A stretch of 64,000 nucleotides of DNA from JAIVGV01 sp031425275. Its GTDB lineage: Bacteria > Acidobacteriota > Blastocatellia > Pyrinomonadales > Pyrinomonadaceae. The DNA is taken from contig JANPJA010000034.1 of assembly GCA_031425275.1 (NCBI GenBank), positions 1 to 64,000 on the forward strand. The letters are read 5' to 3'. Within the stretch, counting starts at the first letter, position 1; the number at the start of each line of letters is the position of its first letter. Shown piece by piece: positions 45,160-53,723 of this stretch. Below the pieces are notes generated by a model, which ran no database searches, was not told the origin of the DNA, and saw only the letters and a list, made by a program, of their open reading frames with translations. The position numbers and the translations under genes were made by a program.

Positions 45160-45444
45160 TTACGAGTTACCGCCCGAAGCCGCCTGCCCCTGTCCGCCGC
45201 TCTGGCCTTTGGCGAGACAGCGCGCGAGGAGTTGTTTGGCGCGCTCGGCGCGCTTTTGATTCTCGTTCTTGAGGTCGGTGAAGAACTGAACTAACTCCTC
45301 GTCACCTTCCTGCCGCGCGTCGGCGATGTAGGTGGCCTCGGTCTCCGCGCCCTGGAGCGTGTGATAGATGGTGCTCACGAGATTGTAAACAATGTCGCGC
45401 GTGCCCGTGTCGCCCTGTGTGCCGTCGTCCTGATTATGAAACAT
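45160..45444 (-). CDS. Small helical protein, possibly ferritin-like
   Basis: 94 residues: two long amphipathic helices, IVYNLVSTIYHTLQGAETEA and LVQFFTDLKNENQKRAERAK, then a Gly/Ser/Gln tail. Glu-rich helix starts resemble half a ferritin-like bundle, but no full metal site is visible in one chain. AGGGGAG ribosome site. Confidence 0.7.
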   Translation of the reverse strand: MFHNQDDGTQGDTGTRDIVYNLVSTIYHTLQGAETEATYIADARQEGDEELVQFFTDLKNENQKRAERAKQLLARCLAKGQSGGQGQAASGGNS

Positions 45445-45607
45445 GATTCTCCCCTGATGTGAAAGTCTGGTTAACAACGCAAGGGGGCTTAAGTTGGGGA
45501 ACTCGCGAACGATTGTAGAAACCGGGCGGGCTGAGGTCAAGGAGGCGGCCGCCGCCCGCGCCGCGGCATCGGCGGCGGAACCGCCGCGGAAGTTAACTTT
45601 GCGGGAT

Positions 45608-46732
45608 TTATACTGACGAGCCGTAAAGCTCTTTGAGCTTCGGGGTGTCGTCCAACTCGCGCGTGAAGTGGTGATTACCGTTCCGCTCGTCGAACTTGAG
45701 CGCGATCCGGCGCGCATCCTGCTCGAACCACCGCGCGATCTGCCGGCTGTCGTAGAGGCCGCTCTCCGCGTGCAGCGCGAAGGTTGACGGCAGGCTGAGC
45801 CGCACTTCCGCGCCCTCCTGCTCCGCGCCCAGCTCGAAGAAGAGCCACGCGGCGCGGCAGAACTCGTAACGCTTGTATAAATCCTTGCCGCCCTGCGCCC
45901 AGTGGAGGTGTTTCTCAAAGACTTCGCGCCCGCGTTGGTGGCGGCCGGCGAGCGCGAGGTAAAGCAGGTGATCGCTCGCGTAGTTGACGAGGCCCTTCCG
46001 GCCCTCGATCAGGCGATAACCCTTCAGGTGAAACTGCCACGCCTCGCGCCGGCGGCCGAGGCGCAGGAGCGGCAGGAGCAGGTTGGCAAGCGTCCGGTGC
46101 GGGACGGTGCGGCACTTCTTCTCGCCTTCGATGAGCGGGCGCGCGATCCGTAACGCGGCCGCGTCGTCGTCGCAATACAGTTGGAAGCTGACGCGCTCGT
46201 CGATCTCGCAGGCCGGGCAGTTGCTCAGATCGTCGGACGCCATACCCTGTGCGAGCCGGTAGAATTTCAGCGCCTCCTCGCGGTTGCCCCAGAATTTTTC
46301 GATCCGGTAGCGGTGCTGGTGGATGACGCGCAGTCCGCGCCCCGCGCGCTCGTAGCGGCGGGACATGTCGTCGAGCATCTCGTAAATCTGGGTCTTGGAG
46401 ATTTGCGGGAAGTTGGAGATGGTCGAGACGATCCACTTGTAAGTCCAGAGCAGGGCGTGCTCATCGAAGCGGCCGGGGTTGAGGTCGAATTGCGCGAGCA
46501 TCCACGCATAGGCGACGAGGGTCTTCTCGGGCGAGCCGCCCCAGAAGGTGACATCGACGTATCGATCCCGCGCGAAGTACTGCGACCTCAGGTCGCGGGA
46601 CTCGTCCGCGAGGCGCACGGCATCCTCCATCGCCGCGATTTTCTCGTCGCCGTCTTCGAGTTGGAGCGCCTCGATGATGGCCATGTAAACGTCCGTCACG
46701 GCCTCCAGCGTTTCCTCCCCCGGTTCCTCCAT
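45608..46732 (-). CDS. TPR-like protein coupled to the HSP90-like gene
   Basis: 374 residues, all-helical, with repeated motifs of the form ...EEALKFYRLAQGM... and ...EAWQFHLKGYRLI..., consistent with TPR-like repeats, and a CPAC pair (SNCPACEIDE). Its ATG overlaps the stop of the HSP90-like gene upstream (CAT/TCA at 46730-46734), so the two are translationally coupled. Likely a client- or partner-binding subunit. Confidence 0.75.
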   Translation of the reverse strand: MEEPGEETLEAVTDVYMAIIEALQLEDGDEKIAAMEDAVRLADESRDLRSQYFARDRYVDVTFWGGSPEKTLVAYAWMLAQFDLNPGRFDEHALLWTYKWIVSTISNFPQISKTQIYEMLDDMSRRYERAGRGLRVIHQHRYRIEKFWGNREEALKFYRLAQGMASDDLSNCPACEIDERVSFQLYCDDDAAALRIARPLIEGEKKCRTVPHRTLANLLLPLLRLGRRREAWQFHLKGYRLIEGRKGLVNYASDHLLYLALAGRHQRGREVFEKHLHWAQGGKDLYKRYEFCRAAWLFFELGAEQEGAEVRLSLPSTFALHAESGLYDSRQIARWFEQDARRIALKFDERNGNHHFTRELDDTPKLKELYGSSV

Positions 46733-48546
46733 CACTGCACCCACCCTTCGACCGCGTCTGCGCCCCACTCGACCAGACCGAGCAGCCCGTCGTTGAGCAA
46801 CTTCATCTCCTTCGTGCTCAGCGTCCGGTGTCCGAGCATCAGCGCCTGCACGTAAAGCACTTGGACGGAGAGCCGGAGCAGAGATTCGTCGCGCATCCGG
46901 GAGATTTTCTGCACGACCGGGTTGCGGTAGTTGAAACAGAGGCGGCCGGCCGACTCCTCTTCCGTTCCGCCGACGCTTTCCAGCACCGACGACCAGAAAG
47001 AATCCGTCACCTCTCTGGTCGCGTCGATCGAGCGGCGGAACGTCTCGTCCTCGCCCGCCGTGTAGAGCGCGGGAAGATCGCCGGGCGAGAAGTTGCGCAC
47101 TTCGACCTCGCAGTTGAGCGGCGCGAGGACGCCGGCGGCGAAGCTCATGAAGCCGGAAACCACTTCCTCCTCTTCGAGCGTTAAGTACTCGAAGGCGTGC
47201 GAGAGGCTGTCGCCGTCGATGAGGGCGAGCCGCGCGCCGGGGAAAACTTCGGCGAGCTTGTAGAGGAGCTGCGCGTCGTAGGAGTAGCCGGCGTTGATGA
47301 CGCACAGCCCCTGCGCGGCGGCGACGCGCGCGATCTGGCGGAATTGATCGAGGCCGGGGGTGAAGCGCACCGTGTCGTGCTGGGCGCGGTACTCGGTCAG
47401 GGTCATCGTGCCCATGTTCGTCTCGAAGGGCAGCCACTTGACGAAGATGCGGAAGAAGTCGGAGTCGGCGGCGGCCAGCGCCTTGATCGACATGAAGTGG
47501 AGTCCGATGATCGACTTCAGGCGGCGCGGATCGGTCTCGGCGAGATCGACGAGGTAGTCGCGCAAACTGCGGCCGAGCGCGTCGCGCGTGAGCGACAGAG
47601 TCTCGTCCTCGTAGAACGACTCGCGCGAAGCGGTCGGCCGCAGGTCGTTGGCGTTGACGACACACTTGACGAAGAAGGCCCAGTCGGGCAGCAGCCCCTC
47701 GGCGTCTTCCGACAGGAGCATGTTCTTCAGATAGACCCGGTGCGTCTTGCGCGAGGTGGGGCTCGGCGAGTAGGGCAGCACGTAGGCCGCGCCGCGCACG
47801 TCGCCGGGGCGCGAGCTGAGCGGCACGTAGTCGAGGAAGTCAGTCCCGAAAACATTCCGCCCGTATGCGAGGTAGGCCTCGCGTTCGAGCTGAGAGTCAA
47901 CGTAGGTTGAGCGCCACGGCGGTTGTTCCTCGTTGACGCGCGCGGAGCCTTCGGGACTCGTCAGGCGGATGGGGAAGGGGAGCAGTCCGCCGTAGTGGCG
48001 CGCGAGTTCCGCGATTTTGGCGGGGGTGAAAAACTCTTCGCTCCCGTCCTTGCACAGCAGGCGAACTTCCGTGCCCGCTTCCATCTCGCGTTCGAGCGCG
48101 CGCACCGTGTAGGTTCCGTCGGCGCGGCCGCGCCACTCGACCGCGCGGCTCCCGGCGGCGACCGAGCGCGTGGTGACGACGATCTCCTCGCTGACGACGA
48201 AGCAGGCGAGCAGGCCGATGCCGAACTGGCCGATGAAGTCGGCGTGTTGTTCGGGCGGCCCCGTGCGCTTCGAGGTCTCGCCGATGGTGGCGAGGAAGCG
48301 GTGTATCTCGTCCTCGGTCAGCCCCGTGCCGTTGTCCGTGAAGACGAGTGAAGGCCGGCCCGCCTCAGTCGCCGGCAACTCGATGCTCACGTCGCCGCGG
48401 TGGTTCGGATCGATGAGCCTGCGCGCGGTGATGGCATCGACGGCGTTCTGCAACAGCTCGCGGACGAAGACCTGCGGGCTGCTGTAGATGTGGTTCGAGA
48501 GCAGGTCGATGATCCCGCCGAGGTTGACCTGAAACCTGTAACTCAT
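46732..48546 (-). CDS. HSP90-like GHKL ATPase
   Basis: 604 residues. Bergerat-fold motifs: RELLQNAVDAI, FTDNGTGL, IGQFGIGLLACFV. The rest (LKNMLLSEDAEGLLPDWAFFV, ASRESFYEDETL) matches the middle domain of HtpG, but the protein is shorter and more divergent than normal HtpG. Known in actinobacteria and others as an HSP90-family protein next to a TPR gene. Client unknown. Confidence 0.88.
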   Translation of the reverse strand: MSYRFQVNLGGIIDLLSNHIYSSPQVFVRELLQNAVDAITARRLIDPNHRGDVSIELPATEAGRPSLVFTDNGTGLTEDEIHRFLATIGETSKRTGPPEQHADFIGQFGIGLLACFVVSEEIVVTTRSVAAGSRAVEWRGRADGTYTVRALEREMEAGTEVRLLCKDGSEEFFTPAKIAELARHYGGLLPFPIRLTSPEGSARVNEEQPPWRSTYVDSQLEREAYLAYGRNVFGTDFLDYVPLSSRPGDVRGAAYVLPYSPSPTSRKTHRVYLKNMLLSEDAEGLLPDWAFFVKCVVNANDLRPTASRESFYEDETLSLTRDALGRSLRDYLVDLAETDPRRLKSIIGLHFMSIKALAAADSDFFRIFVKWLPFETNMGTMTLTEYRAQHDTVRFTPGLDQFRQIARVAAAQGLCVINAGYSYDAQLLYKLAEVFPGARLALIDGDSLSHAFEYLTLEEEEVVSGFMSFAAGVLAPLNCEVEVRNFSPGDLPALYTAGEDETFRRSIDATREVTDSFWSSVLESVGGTEEESAGRLCFNYRNPVVQKISRMRDESLLRLSVQVLYVQALMLGHRTLSTKEMKLLNDGLLGLVEWGADAVEGWVQ

Positions 48547-48744
48547 TTGCGATTCAATTCGACTGGCTCACGCCGCCGTGGGTCGAATTCTGGTTAGTGT
48601 TGTTGGGTATGAAATACGCCCCGTCCGGTCACACTTCGCCCGGCGAAGCGAGAGACTGCGCGGAGAGTATGCGACGAGTGGTGGCCGCCCCGTTGGGGGC
48701 CGCATTCGCAGGGACACGAGCCGTCTCGGTCTGAAAGTTTTTGA

Positions 48745-49061
48745 TGCCGGGGGCGGGACTCGAACCCGCACGGCCCGAAGGCCAACGGATTTTCTTACCA
48801 CTTCGGCTTTCACCGCCCGCCCCATGGCGGTTCGTGGTCTGGGCGATGCCTTCTCCGTGCGCCTTTGAGGGGCGTTTAGGAGGGAGCCGTCTCGTCTCTA
48901 CACTTTGCCGGTTCCGAAAACTCGAACCGGCCTTAGCTCGGCGTTGCCATCAGCCTTGGCCTGTTAAGGGTTCGCCGACTTTGACTCCATTCACTCCAAG
49001 CGTTTCCGCGTGGGTGCTCAAGTTAATAAGTCCGGTGCGTCTGCCATTTCGCCACCCCGGC
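48745..49061 (-). tRNA. tRNA-Leu(UAA) interrupted by a group I intron
   Basis: 5' exon 49028-49061 (34 nt, GCCGGGGTGGCGAAATGG...) and 3' exon 48745-48793 (49 nt). Acceptor stem GCCGGGG/CCCCGGC, Leu-type long variable arm GGCC TTCG GGCC, T arm GCGGG TTCGAGT CCCGC, and anticodon loop C-TT|AA-AA after joining, giving UAA. The intron splits the anticodon between U34 and A35, the position used in cyanobacterial tRNA-Leu(UAA). CCA is not encoded. The mature RNA would have 83 nt plus CCA. Confidence 0.9.
48794..49027 (-). ncRNA. Group I intron (IC3-like) within tRNA-Leu(UAA)
   Basis: 234 nt, no open reading frame. 5' exon ends in U (GGACTT) and the intron ends in G (GTGGTAAG). Core segments in order: GNRA hairpin GCGGAAACGC (P2), CAAAGTCGGCGAACC (P3/P4), TGATGGCAACGCCGAGC (P5), GGCCGGTT.. 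/..AACCGGC (P6), AAGTGTAGAGACGAGACGG (P7/P3), GAGAAGGCATCGCCC (P7), and the CCGCC/GGCGG hairpin (P9). These match, from memory, the Azoarcus tRNA-Ile intron core closely. Confidence 0.88.
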
Positions 49062-49149
49062 ACCGTGGGCGAGAAGATAGCACGGGGCGGGCGGGGCGGC
49101 CAACTTCTTCACAGGCGGGCGCGGGGAATGTTAGACTTGCGCCACGACG

Positions 49150-49695
49150 ATGAGTGAACAGATGCAAACGCCCGTGACCGAGCACTCGTGGGCCGAGGAG
49201 CAGGAGGTCTTCCGCCGCCACATCCAGCGGTCGGGCCTCAAGCGCACGGCCCAGCGCGATCTGATCCTCGACGTGTTCCTGCGCACCGAAGAGCACATGT
49301 CGAGCGAAGACCTCTACCGGCTCGTCCAGCGCGAAGACCCGAGCATCGGGCAGACCACCGTCTATCGCACGCTCAAGCTGCTGACGGAGGCGGGACTCGC
49401 TCGCGAGGTGCGATTCGGCGACGGGCGCACGCGCTACGAGCACAATTACAAGCACCCGCACCACGATCACATGATCTGCATCGCCTGCGGCAAGACCATC
49501 GAGTTCTTCTCCGCCGAGTTGGAGGCTTTGCAGGACAAGCTCGCGGCCAAGCACGAGTTCGACTCGACGCACCACACCTTGCGCATGTTCGGTTACTGCT
49601 CGGACTGTCGCGCGGCGGGGCGCACGGCTGGACGCGGGGAGGAATCGACGGCCGAGCCGCGCGTCCGCTTCGTGACCGCGCCGAGCACGAGCTGA
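49150..49695 (+). CDS. Ferric uptake regulator Fur family
   Basis: 181 residues. Winged helix with TAQRDLILDVF and TTVYRTLKLL, metal site HPHHDHMICIACG, and second Cys pair CSDC. Could be Fur, PerR or Zur; a feo operon with a Fur-box-like promoter in the same window favours iron. An acidic/Arg tail follows the last Cys pair. Confidence 0.9.
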   Translation: MSEQMQTPVTEHSWAEEQEVFRRHIQRSGLKRTAQRDLILDVFLRTEEHMSSEDLYRLVQREDPSIGQTTVYRTLKLLTEAGLAREVRFGDGRTRYEHNYKHPHHDHMICIACGKTIEFFSAELEALQDKLAAKHEFDSTHHTLRMFGYCSDCRAAGRTAGRGEESTAEPRVRFVTAPSTS

Positions 49696-49701
49696 GAGAA
49701 T

Positions 49702-49829
49702 GTCCGTGGTCAGTGGTCAGTGGTCGGTTGTTCGTGGTTGACGAGCGTCGCGCCGAAAGTAAGGCTTCAATCTTCTGTGTCACAAACAACTGACCACTGA
49801 CAACTGACCACTGACCACTGACCACTGGA
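49702..49829. repeat. Inverted heptamer-array element, GTCAGTN family (fur/ferredoxin)
   Basis: Left arm GTCCGTG, GTCAGTG, GTCAGTG, GTCGGTT, GTTCGTG at 49702-49736; right arm AACTGAC, CACTGAC, AACTGAC, CACTGAC, CACTGAC, CACTGGA at 49788-49829. The 51-nt core is about two-thirds identical to that of the element at 53.5 kb. Confidence 0.9.
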
Positions 49830-49844
49830 CGAGGGGGGAGACGA

Positions 49845-50417
49845 ATGAGCATCAACGTGGAGTTTACGTCGGACGAGTTGCGCGGCATCGTCGCCGATGG
49901 GACTTATTTGTGGGACGCCGCGAAGCGTCTGGGCTTGCGGTTGCCGGCCGAGTGCGAGGGGCGCGGCGAGTGCGACACGTGCGCCGTGCGCGTGCTCGAG
50001 GGCGCGACGCTGCTGTCCGCGCTCACCAACGCCGAGCGCGTGCTGTTGAGCCCCGAGCGACTCGGGGCGGGCGAACGGCTCGCCTGTCAGGCGAAGGCCG
50101 AACGGCCGGGCACGCTCGTGCTCGAACCCGTGCCGGTCGCGCAGAGGGAGACCGAGACGACCGAGGAGGCGAAAAAAGAGATGCGCGAAGAATTCAACCA
50201 AATGCCGCTCAAGCAGAAGCTCACCACGCTCGCGGAGCTGGAAGCCGCCACCGCCTATCAGACCTTCAAGGCCATCAGCGATGCGTCCATGCGCCTCGTC
50301 GAGCGGGGCGTCGGCGTCATCATCGGCGTGGGCCGCTCGCGCGAGCTTCGGCAACGCGCGGCCCGCCGACCCGCCGAGCATCAACCCAAGTACAACGCCG
50401 AGGGCGAGGCGAAGTAA
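49845..50417 (+). CDS. 2Fe-2S ferredoxin with C-terminal extension
   Basis: 190 residues. The four cluster cysteines follow C-x5-C-x2-C...C: AECEGRGECDTCAV and LACQA. The N-terminal 90 residues are the beta-grasp ferredoxin fold; the remaining 100 are helical and charged, with no known motif. GGGGGGAG ribosome site 4 bases before the ATG. Confidence 0.88.
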   Translation: MSINVEFTSDELRGIVADGTYLWDAAKRLGLRLPAECEGRGECDTCAVRVLEGATLLSALTNAERVLLSPERLGAGERLACQAKAERPGTLVLEPVPVAQRETETTEEAKKEMREEFNQMPLKQKLTTLAELEAATAYQTFKAISDASMRLVERGVGVIIGVGRSRELRQRAARRPAEHQPKYNAEGEAK

Positions 50418-50494
50418 AATCCGACGGACTTACTTTCGCGCGCCGTCTCCCGCGCCACCAGCCGCGCGGACTGTCCCGCAAAGCTCCCGGACTG

Positions 50495-51544
50495 ATGCCC
50501 ATGACCCGGACGAAAACCCGCGCGCCGCGCCCCGCCTTGCGCTCGCTCGCGGTCGCGCTCTGTCTCCTCACGCCGGCCCTCGAAGCCTGCCGGGAGAACG
50601 CCACGCAAAACAACCCACAGCCGACGCCCTCGCCACAGTCCGCCCCTGTCTCGCAGGTGAGCCGGCCCGGCTTCGACGGGCCGCGCGCCTTCGCACACGT
50701 CCGAAAGATGGTCGAGACGGGGCCGCGCCCGGCCGGTTCGGCGGAGCTGGCGCGGACGCGCGAGTACCTCACTTCGGAGCTGCAAGCCGCGGGGCTGAAA
50801 ATCTCTAACGACGAATTTGCCGCGAAGACGCCCGGAGGCGAGCGGCGGATGGTCAACGTCACGGCGGAACTGACGGGCAAGTCGCCGCGCGTCATCATCC
50901 TCGCCAGCCACTACGATACGAAGCCCGTTAAAGATTACCGCTTCGTCGGGGCCAACGACGGCGGCTCGTCCACGGGCGCGCTCGTCGAGTTGGCCCGCTC
51001 GCTCGCGGCCTCCAACCCGCAGCCGGAGTTTACCTACTGGTTCGTCTTCTTCGACGGCGAGGAAGCCTTCTGCAAAAACTGGGACGACTGTAGCCGGCCC
51101 GGCCAGCCCGACAACACTTACGGCAGCCGCCGCTACGTCGCGAGTCTGCGGGAGCGCGATCAACTGAGCCGCGTGGACGCGCTCATCCTGCTCGACATGA
51201 TCGGCTACACCGACCTCGCCATCCCGCGCGAGGGCTACAGCACGCCGTGGCTCACAGACATCATTTGGGAGACGGCGCGCACGCTCGGCCACGGCGCGCA
51301 GTTCCCGAACGGCAAAGAGTTCGTCGAAGACGATCACGTTCCCTTCTTGCAAGCGGGCGTTCCCGTCGTTGACTTGATTCAGCTCAGCGGCTACCCGCAC
51401 TGGCACACCGCCGAAGACACGCTCGACAAAATTTCGCCGCGGAGCCTTCAAGTCGTCGGCGAGACGGTGCTGGCGAGCCTGCCGCGCATCGAGGAACGGC
51501 TGAAGCGGGAGGGCGGGAAGGATCAGTCGCAGCCGACCCGCTAA
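50495..51544 (+). CDS. M28-family lipoprotein, glutaminyl-cyclase-like
   Basis: About 349 residues. Lipoprotein signal ends at ALEAC, Cys near residue 32. Zinc-site motifs: ASHYDTK, GANDGGSSTG, FFDGEEAF, and late EDDHVPFLQAGVPV with YPHWHT. The DGGSSTG...DDHVPFL pattern is that of glutaminyl-peptide cyclotransferase (QC) more than a true aminopeptidase. Anchored in the envelope. An ATG at 50501 is possible. Confidence 0.85.
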   Translation: MPMTRTKTRAPRPALRSLAVALCLLTPALEACRENATQNNPQPTPSPQSAPVSQVSRPGFDGPRAFAHVRKMVETGPRPAGSAELARTREYLTSELQAAGLKISNDEFAAKTPGGERRMVNVTAELTGKSPRVIILASHYDTKPVKDYRFVGANDGGSSTGALVELARSLAASNPQPEFTYWFVFFDGEEAFCKNWDDCSRPGQPDNTYGSRRYVASLRERDQLSRVDALILLDMIGYTDLAIPREGYSTPWLTDIIWETARTLGHGAQFPNGKEFVEDDHVPFLQAGVPVVDLIQLSGYPHWHTAEDTLDKISPRSLQVVGETVLASLPRIEERLKREGGKDQSQPTR

Positions 51545-51603
51545 ACGCAAGCGAGGGACGGCCCGCGGAAGTTCAGAGCTTGACGGGGTGCGCCAAAAAG
51601 ACA

Positions 51604-52677
51604 ATGCCCGACCAAAGTGTGAAGCGAATCGCAGTCATCGCCGGCGACGGCATCGGGCCGGAGGTCGTGGCGGAAGCCGTCGGCGTCCTCGAATCGTTAC
51701 GCGGGACACACGGCGTCGAACTCGAACTCAAGCACTTCGACTGGGGCGCGGACAAGTATTTGAGCGACGGCGTCAGCCTCCCCGAAGGGGCGCTTGACAT
51801 GCTCACGAACGAGTTCGACGCCATCCTCGCCGGCGCGTTCGGCGACCCGCGCGTCGCGACCAATCAGCACGCCGAAGACATCCTGCTCGGGATGCGCCGC
51901 GGCCTCGATCTCTACATCAATTTGCGTCCCGTCCGACTGCTCGACGCGCGGCTCACCCCTTTGCGCGACCGCGCGCCGGGGGACATCGACTTCGTCGTCT
52001 TCCGCGAGAACACCGAAGGGGCCTATTGCGGCGCGGGCGGGTTCCTCAAGAAGAACACGGCCGACGAGATTGCCACGCAAGAGGAACTGAACACGCGGCG
52101 CGGCGTGGAGCGCATCATCGTCGCGGCCTTCGAGTACGCGCGCAAAACGGGCCGGAAGAAAGTGACGATGGCCGACAAGTCGAACGTCCAGCGGTTCGGC
52201 GGCGACCTCTGGCAGCGCACGTTTCGCGAAGTCGCCGCCGGCTACGCCGGGATCGAAGCGAATCACCAGTACGTCGATGCGATGGCGATGTTCATGATTC
52301 TGAACCCCGCGCAGTACGACGTGGTGGTGACGAATAATTTGTTCGGCGACATCCTGACCGACCTCGGCGCGGCGCTACAGGGCGGCTTAGGCATGGCCGC
52401 TTCGGGCAACCTCCACCCCGGCCGCGTCTCGCTCTTCGAGCCGGTTCACGGGAGCGCGCCGCCGCTCGCGGGGAAGAACGTCGCCAACCCGGTGGGCGCT
52501 ATTCTGACCACCGCCATGATGTTAGAATACCTCGGCCACGACGGGGCCGCGCGCGCGGTCGAACGGGCCGTCGGCGAGTGCGTGCGGGGCCGCGAGACGA
52601 CGCGCGATCTCGGCGGCGAGCTATCGACGACTCAGGCCGGCGAGGCCGTGAGAAGCAGACTCGGCCAGAGTTCGTAA
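51604..52677 (+). CDS. Isocitrate/isopropylmalate dehydrogenase family, LeuB-like
   Basis: 357 residues. AGDGIGPEVV, the substrate-binding LRPVRLLD and FRENTEGAYCG, the Lys/Asp motif (DAMAMFMI, NLFGDILTDLGAALQGGLG) and PVHGSAP are present. The RENTEG loop favours isocitrate- or homoisocitrate-like substrates, but overall it is closest to LeuB. No leuC or leuD nearby, so the substrate is uncertain. Confidence 0.85.
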   Translation: MPDQSVKRIAVIAGDGIGPEVVAEAVGVLESLRGTHGVELELKHFDWGADKYLSDGVSLPEGALDMLTNEFDAILAGAFGDPRVATNQHAEDILLGMRRGLDLYINLRPVRLLDARLTPLRDRAPGDIDFVVFRENTEGAYCGAGGFLKKNTADEIATQEELNTRRGVERIIVAAFEYARKTGRKKVTMADKSNVQRFGGDLWQRTFREVAAGYAGIEANHQYVDAMAMFMILNPAQYDVVVTNNLFGDILTDLGAALQGGLGMAASGNLHPGRVSLFEPVHGSAPPLAGKNVANPVGAILTTAMMLEYLGHDGAARAVERAVGECVRGRETTRDLGGELSTTQAGEAVRSRLGQSS

Positions 52678-52739
52678 GCCGCGAGTGTCGCCCGGCCCTT
52701 CCGCCGGGTGTCGGCGCGGGGCGCAAGGGGGCAGGGGTT

Positions 52740-53495
52740 ATGAGCGGCAAAGACTGGGGCCAGAAACTCTTGGCGATCCTCGTCGTCCTCGCGATGCTCA
52801 CGATGCTGGGCATCCCGCCGACCGTCATCATCTTCTTCTCCGTCATCATCTACTTCGTCTGGCGCGCCGTGGATCGCTCCGAGCAACACGAGACGCGCCG
52901 CGTCTTCGAGTTCTACCTCGCCGCCCACGAAATCCTCCGCGAGGATGAACGCCGTTGGTACGGATTCGAGTTGAGCGAAGTCGTGTCGCAGGGTGAGGCC
53001 GTCTTGCACGCGATGAAAGACCCGCCGCCGCTCGTCTATTACGCCCTCGGCGCGCTCTACCAACGCGCGGGCGACCACGACGCGGCGGTCGAGCACTTGG
53101 CCTACGTCGTCGAGAACGAGTCGAGCGACGAGCGGCTGCGCAACGAGCCTTCGCCCGAGTTGCGCCGCTACGTGAGCGTCCTGCGCCGACTCGAACGCGA
53201 CCCGGCGGAAGGCCCGCAAACCATCGCCGCCGTGCAGGGACTTGAGCGCGAGCGGCGCGCGAACGCCGGCATTCTCCTCGTGCAGTCGCGCTCCCAAATC
53301 GGGGCCGCGCCCGCGCCGCGCCCGTTCACGGACGAGACGCGCGTCAAGAGCCGTCCCACGCCCCTCGACCTCGGCGCGCACAGAAACCCGCGCGCGGACG
53401 CCGTCACCGCGACGACGCCCGCCGCGCCGGCCGTCCCGCCGCCCATCGCCGAAGTCCTGCGCGATCTCTACGAGGAAGAGAAGAAGACGGCGTGA
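52740..53495 (+). CDS. Membrane-anchored helical protein of unknown function
   Basis: 251 residues. One or two membrane helices (LLAILVVLAMLTML, PTVIIFFSVIIYFVW) at the N-terminus, then a TPR-like region (PPLVYYALGALYQRAGDHDAA) and an Ala/Pro/Arg-rich tail. I do not recognise it. Confidence 0.7.
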   Translation: MSGKDWGQKLLAILVVLAMLTMLGIPPTVIIFFSVIIYFVWRAVDRSEQHETRRVFEFYLAAHEILREDERRWYGFELSEVVSQGEAVLHAMKDPPPLVYYALGALYQRAGDHDAAVEHLAYVVENESSDERLRNEPSPELRRYVSVLRRLERDPAEGPQTIAAVQGLERERRANAGILLVQSRSQIGAAPAPRPFTDETRVKSRPTPLDLGAHRNPRADAVTATTPAAPAVPPPIAEVLRDLYEEEKKTA

Positions 53496-53502
53496 AAAAA
53501 TC

Positions 53503-53635
53503 GTCAGTGGTCAGTGGTCAGTTGTCCGTTGTTCGTGCTTCACGAGTCACGCGCTGTAACTATGTTCAAGCCTCTGAGTCTCAAACCACTGACCACTGAC
53601 TACTGACTACTGACAACCGACCTCTGACCACTGAC
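53503..53635. repeat. Inverted heptamer-array element, GTCAGTN family (before the kinase)
   Basis: Left arm GTCAGTG, GTCAGTG, GTCAGTT, GTCCGTT, GTTCGTG at 53503-53537; right arm CACTGAC, CACTGAC, TACTGAC, TACTGAC, AACCGAC, CTCTGAC, CACTGAC at 53587-53635. The core (53538-53586) is an evident relative of that at 49.7 kb, sharing GTTCGTG, ACGAG, CGCGC, TTCAA and TCTG.GTC in order. Confidence 0.9.
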
Positions 53636-53723
53636 TACACTCGTCTTTTCTGCTATAACTCTGTCACAAAGGAAACTACTTGCTTCGTCCTCGCGGCGGC
53701 GTGTGGAGAGGGACGCTTGGCTG

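Noticed and set aside
48578..48868. A 96-codon plus-strand open frame
   Set aside because: It runs antisense over the tRNA-Leu 3' exon and part of the intron; the segment DAGGGTRTRTARRP is the typical false translation of a tRNA T arm.
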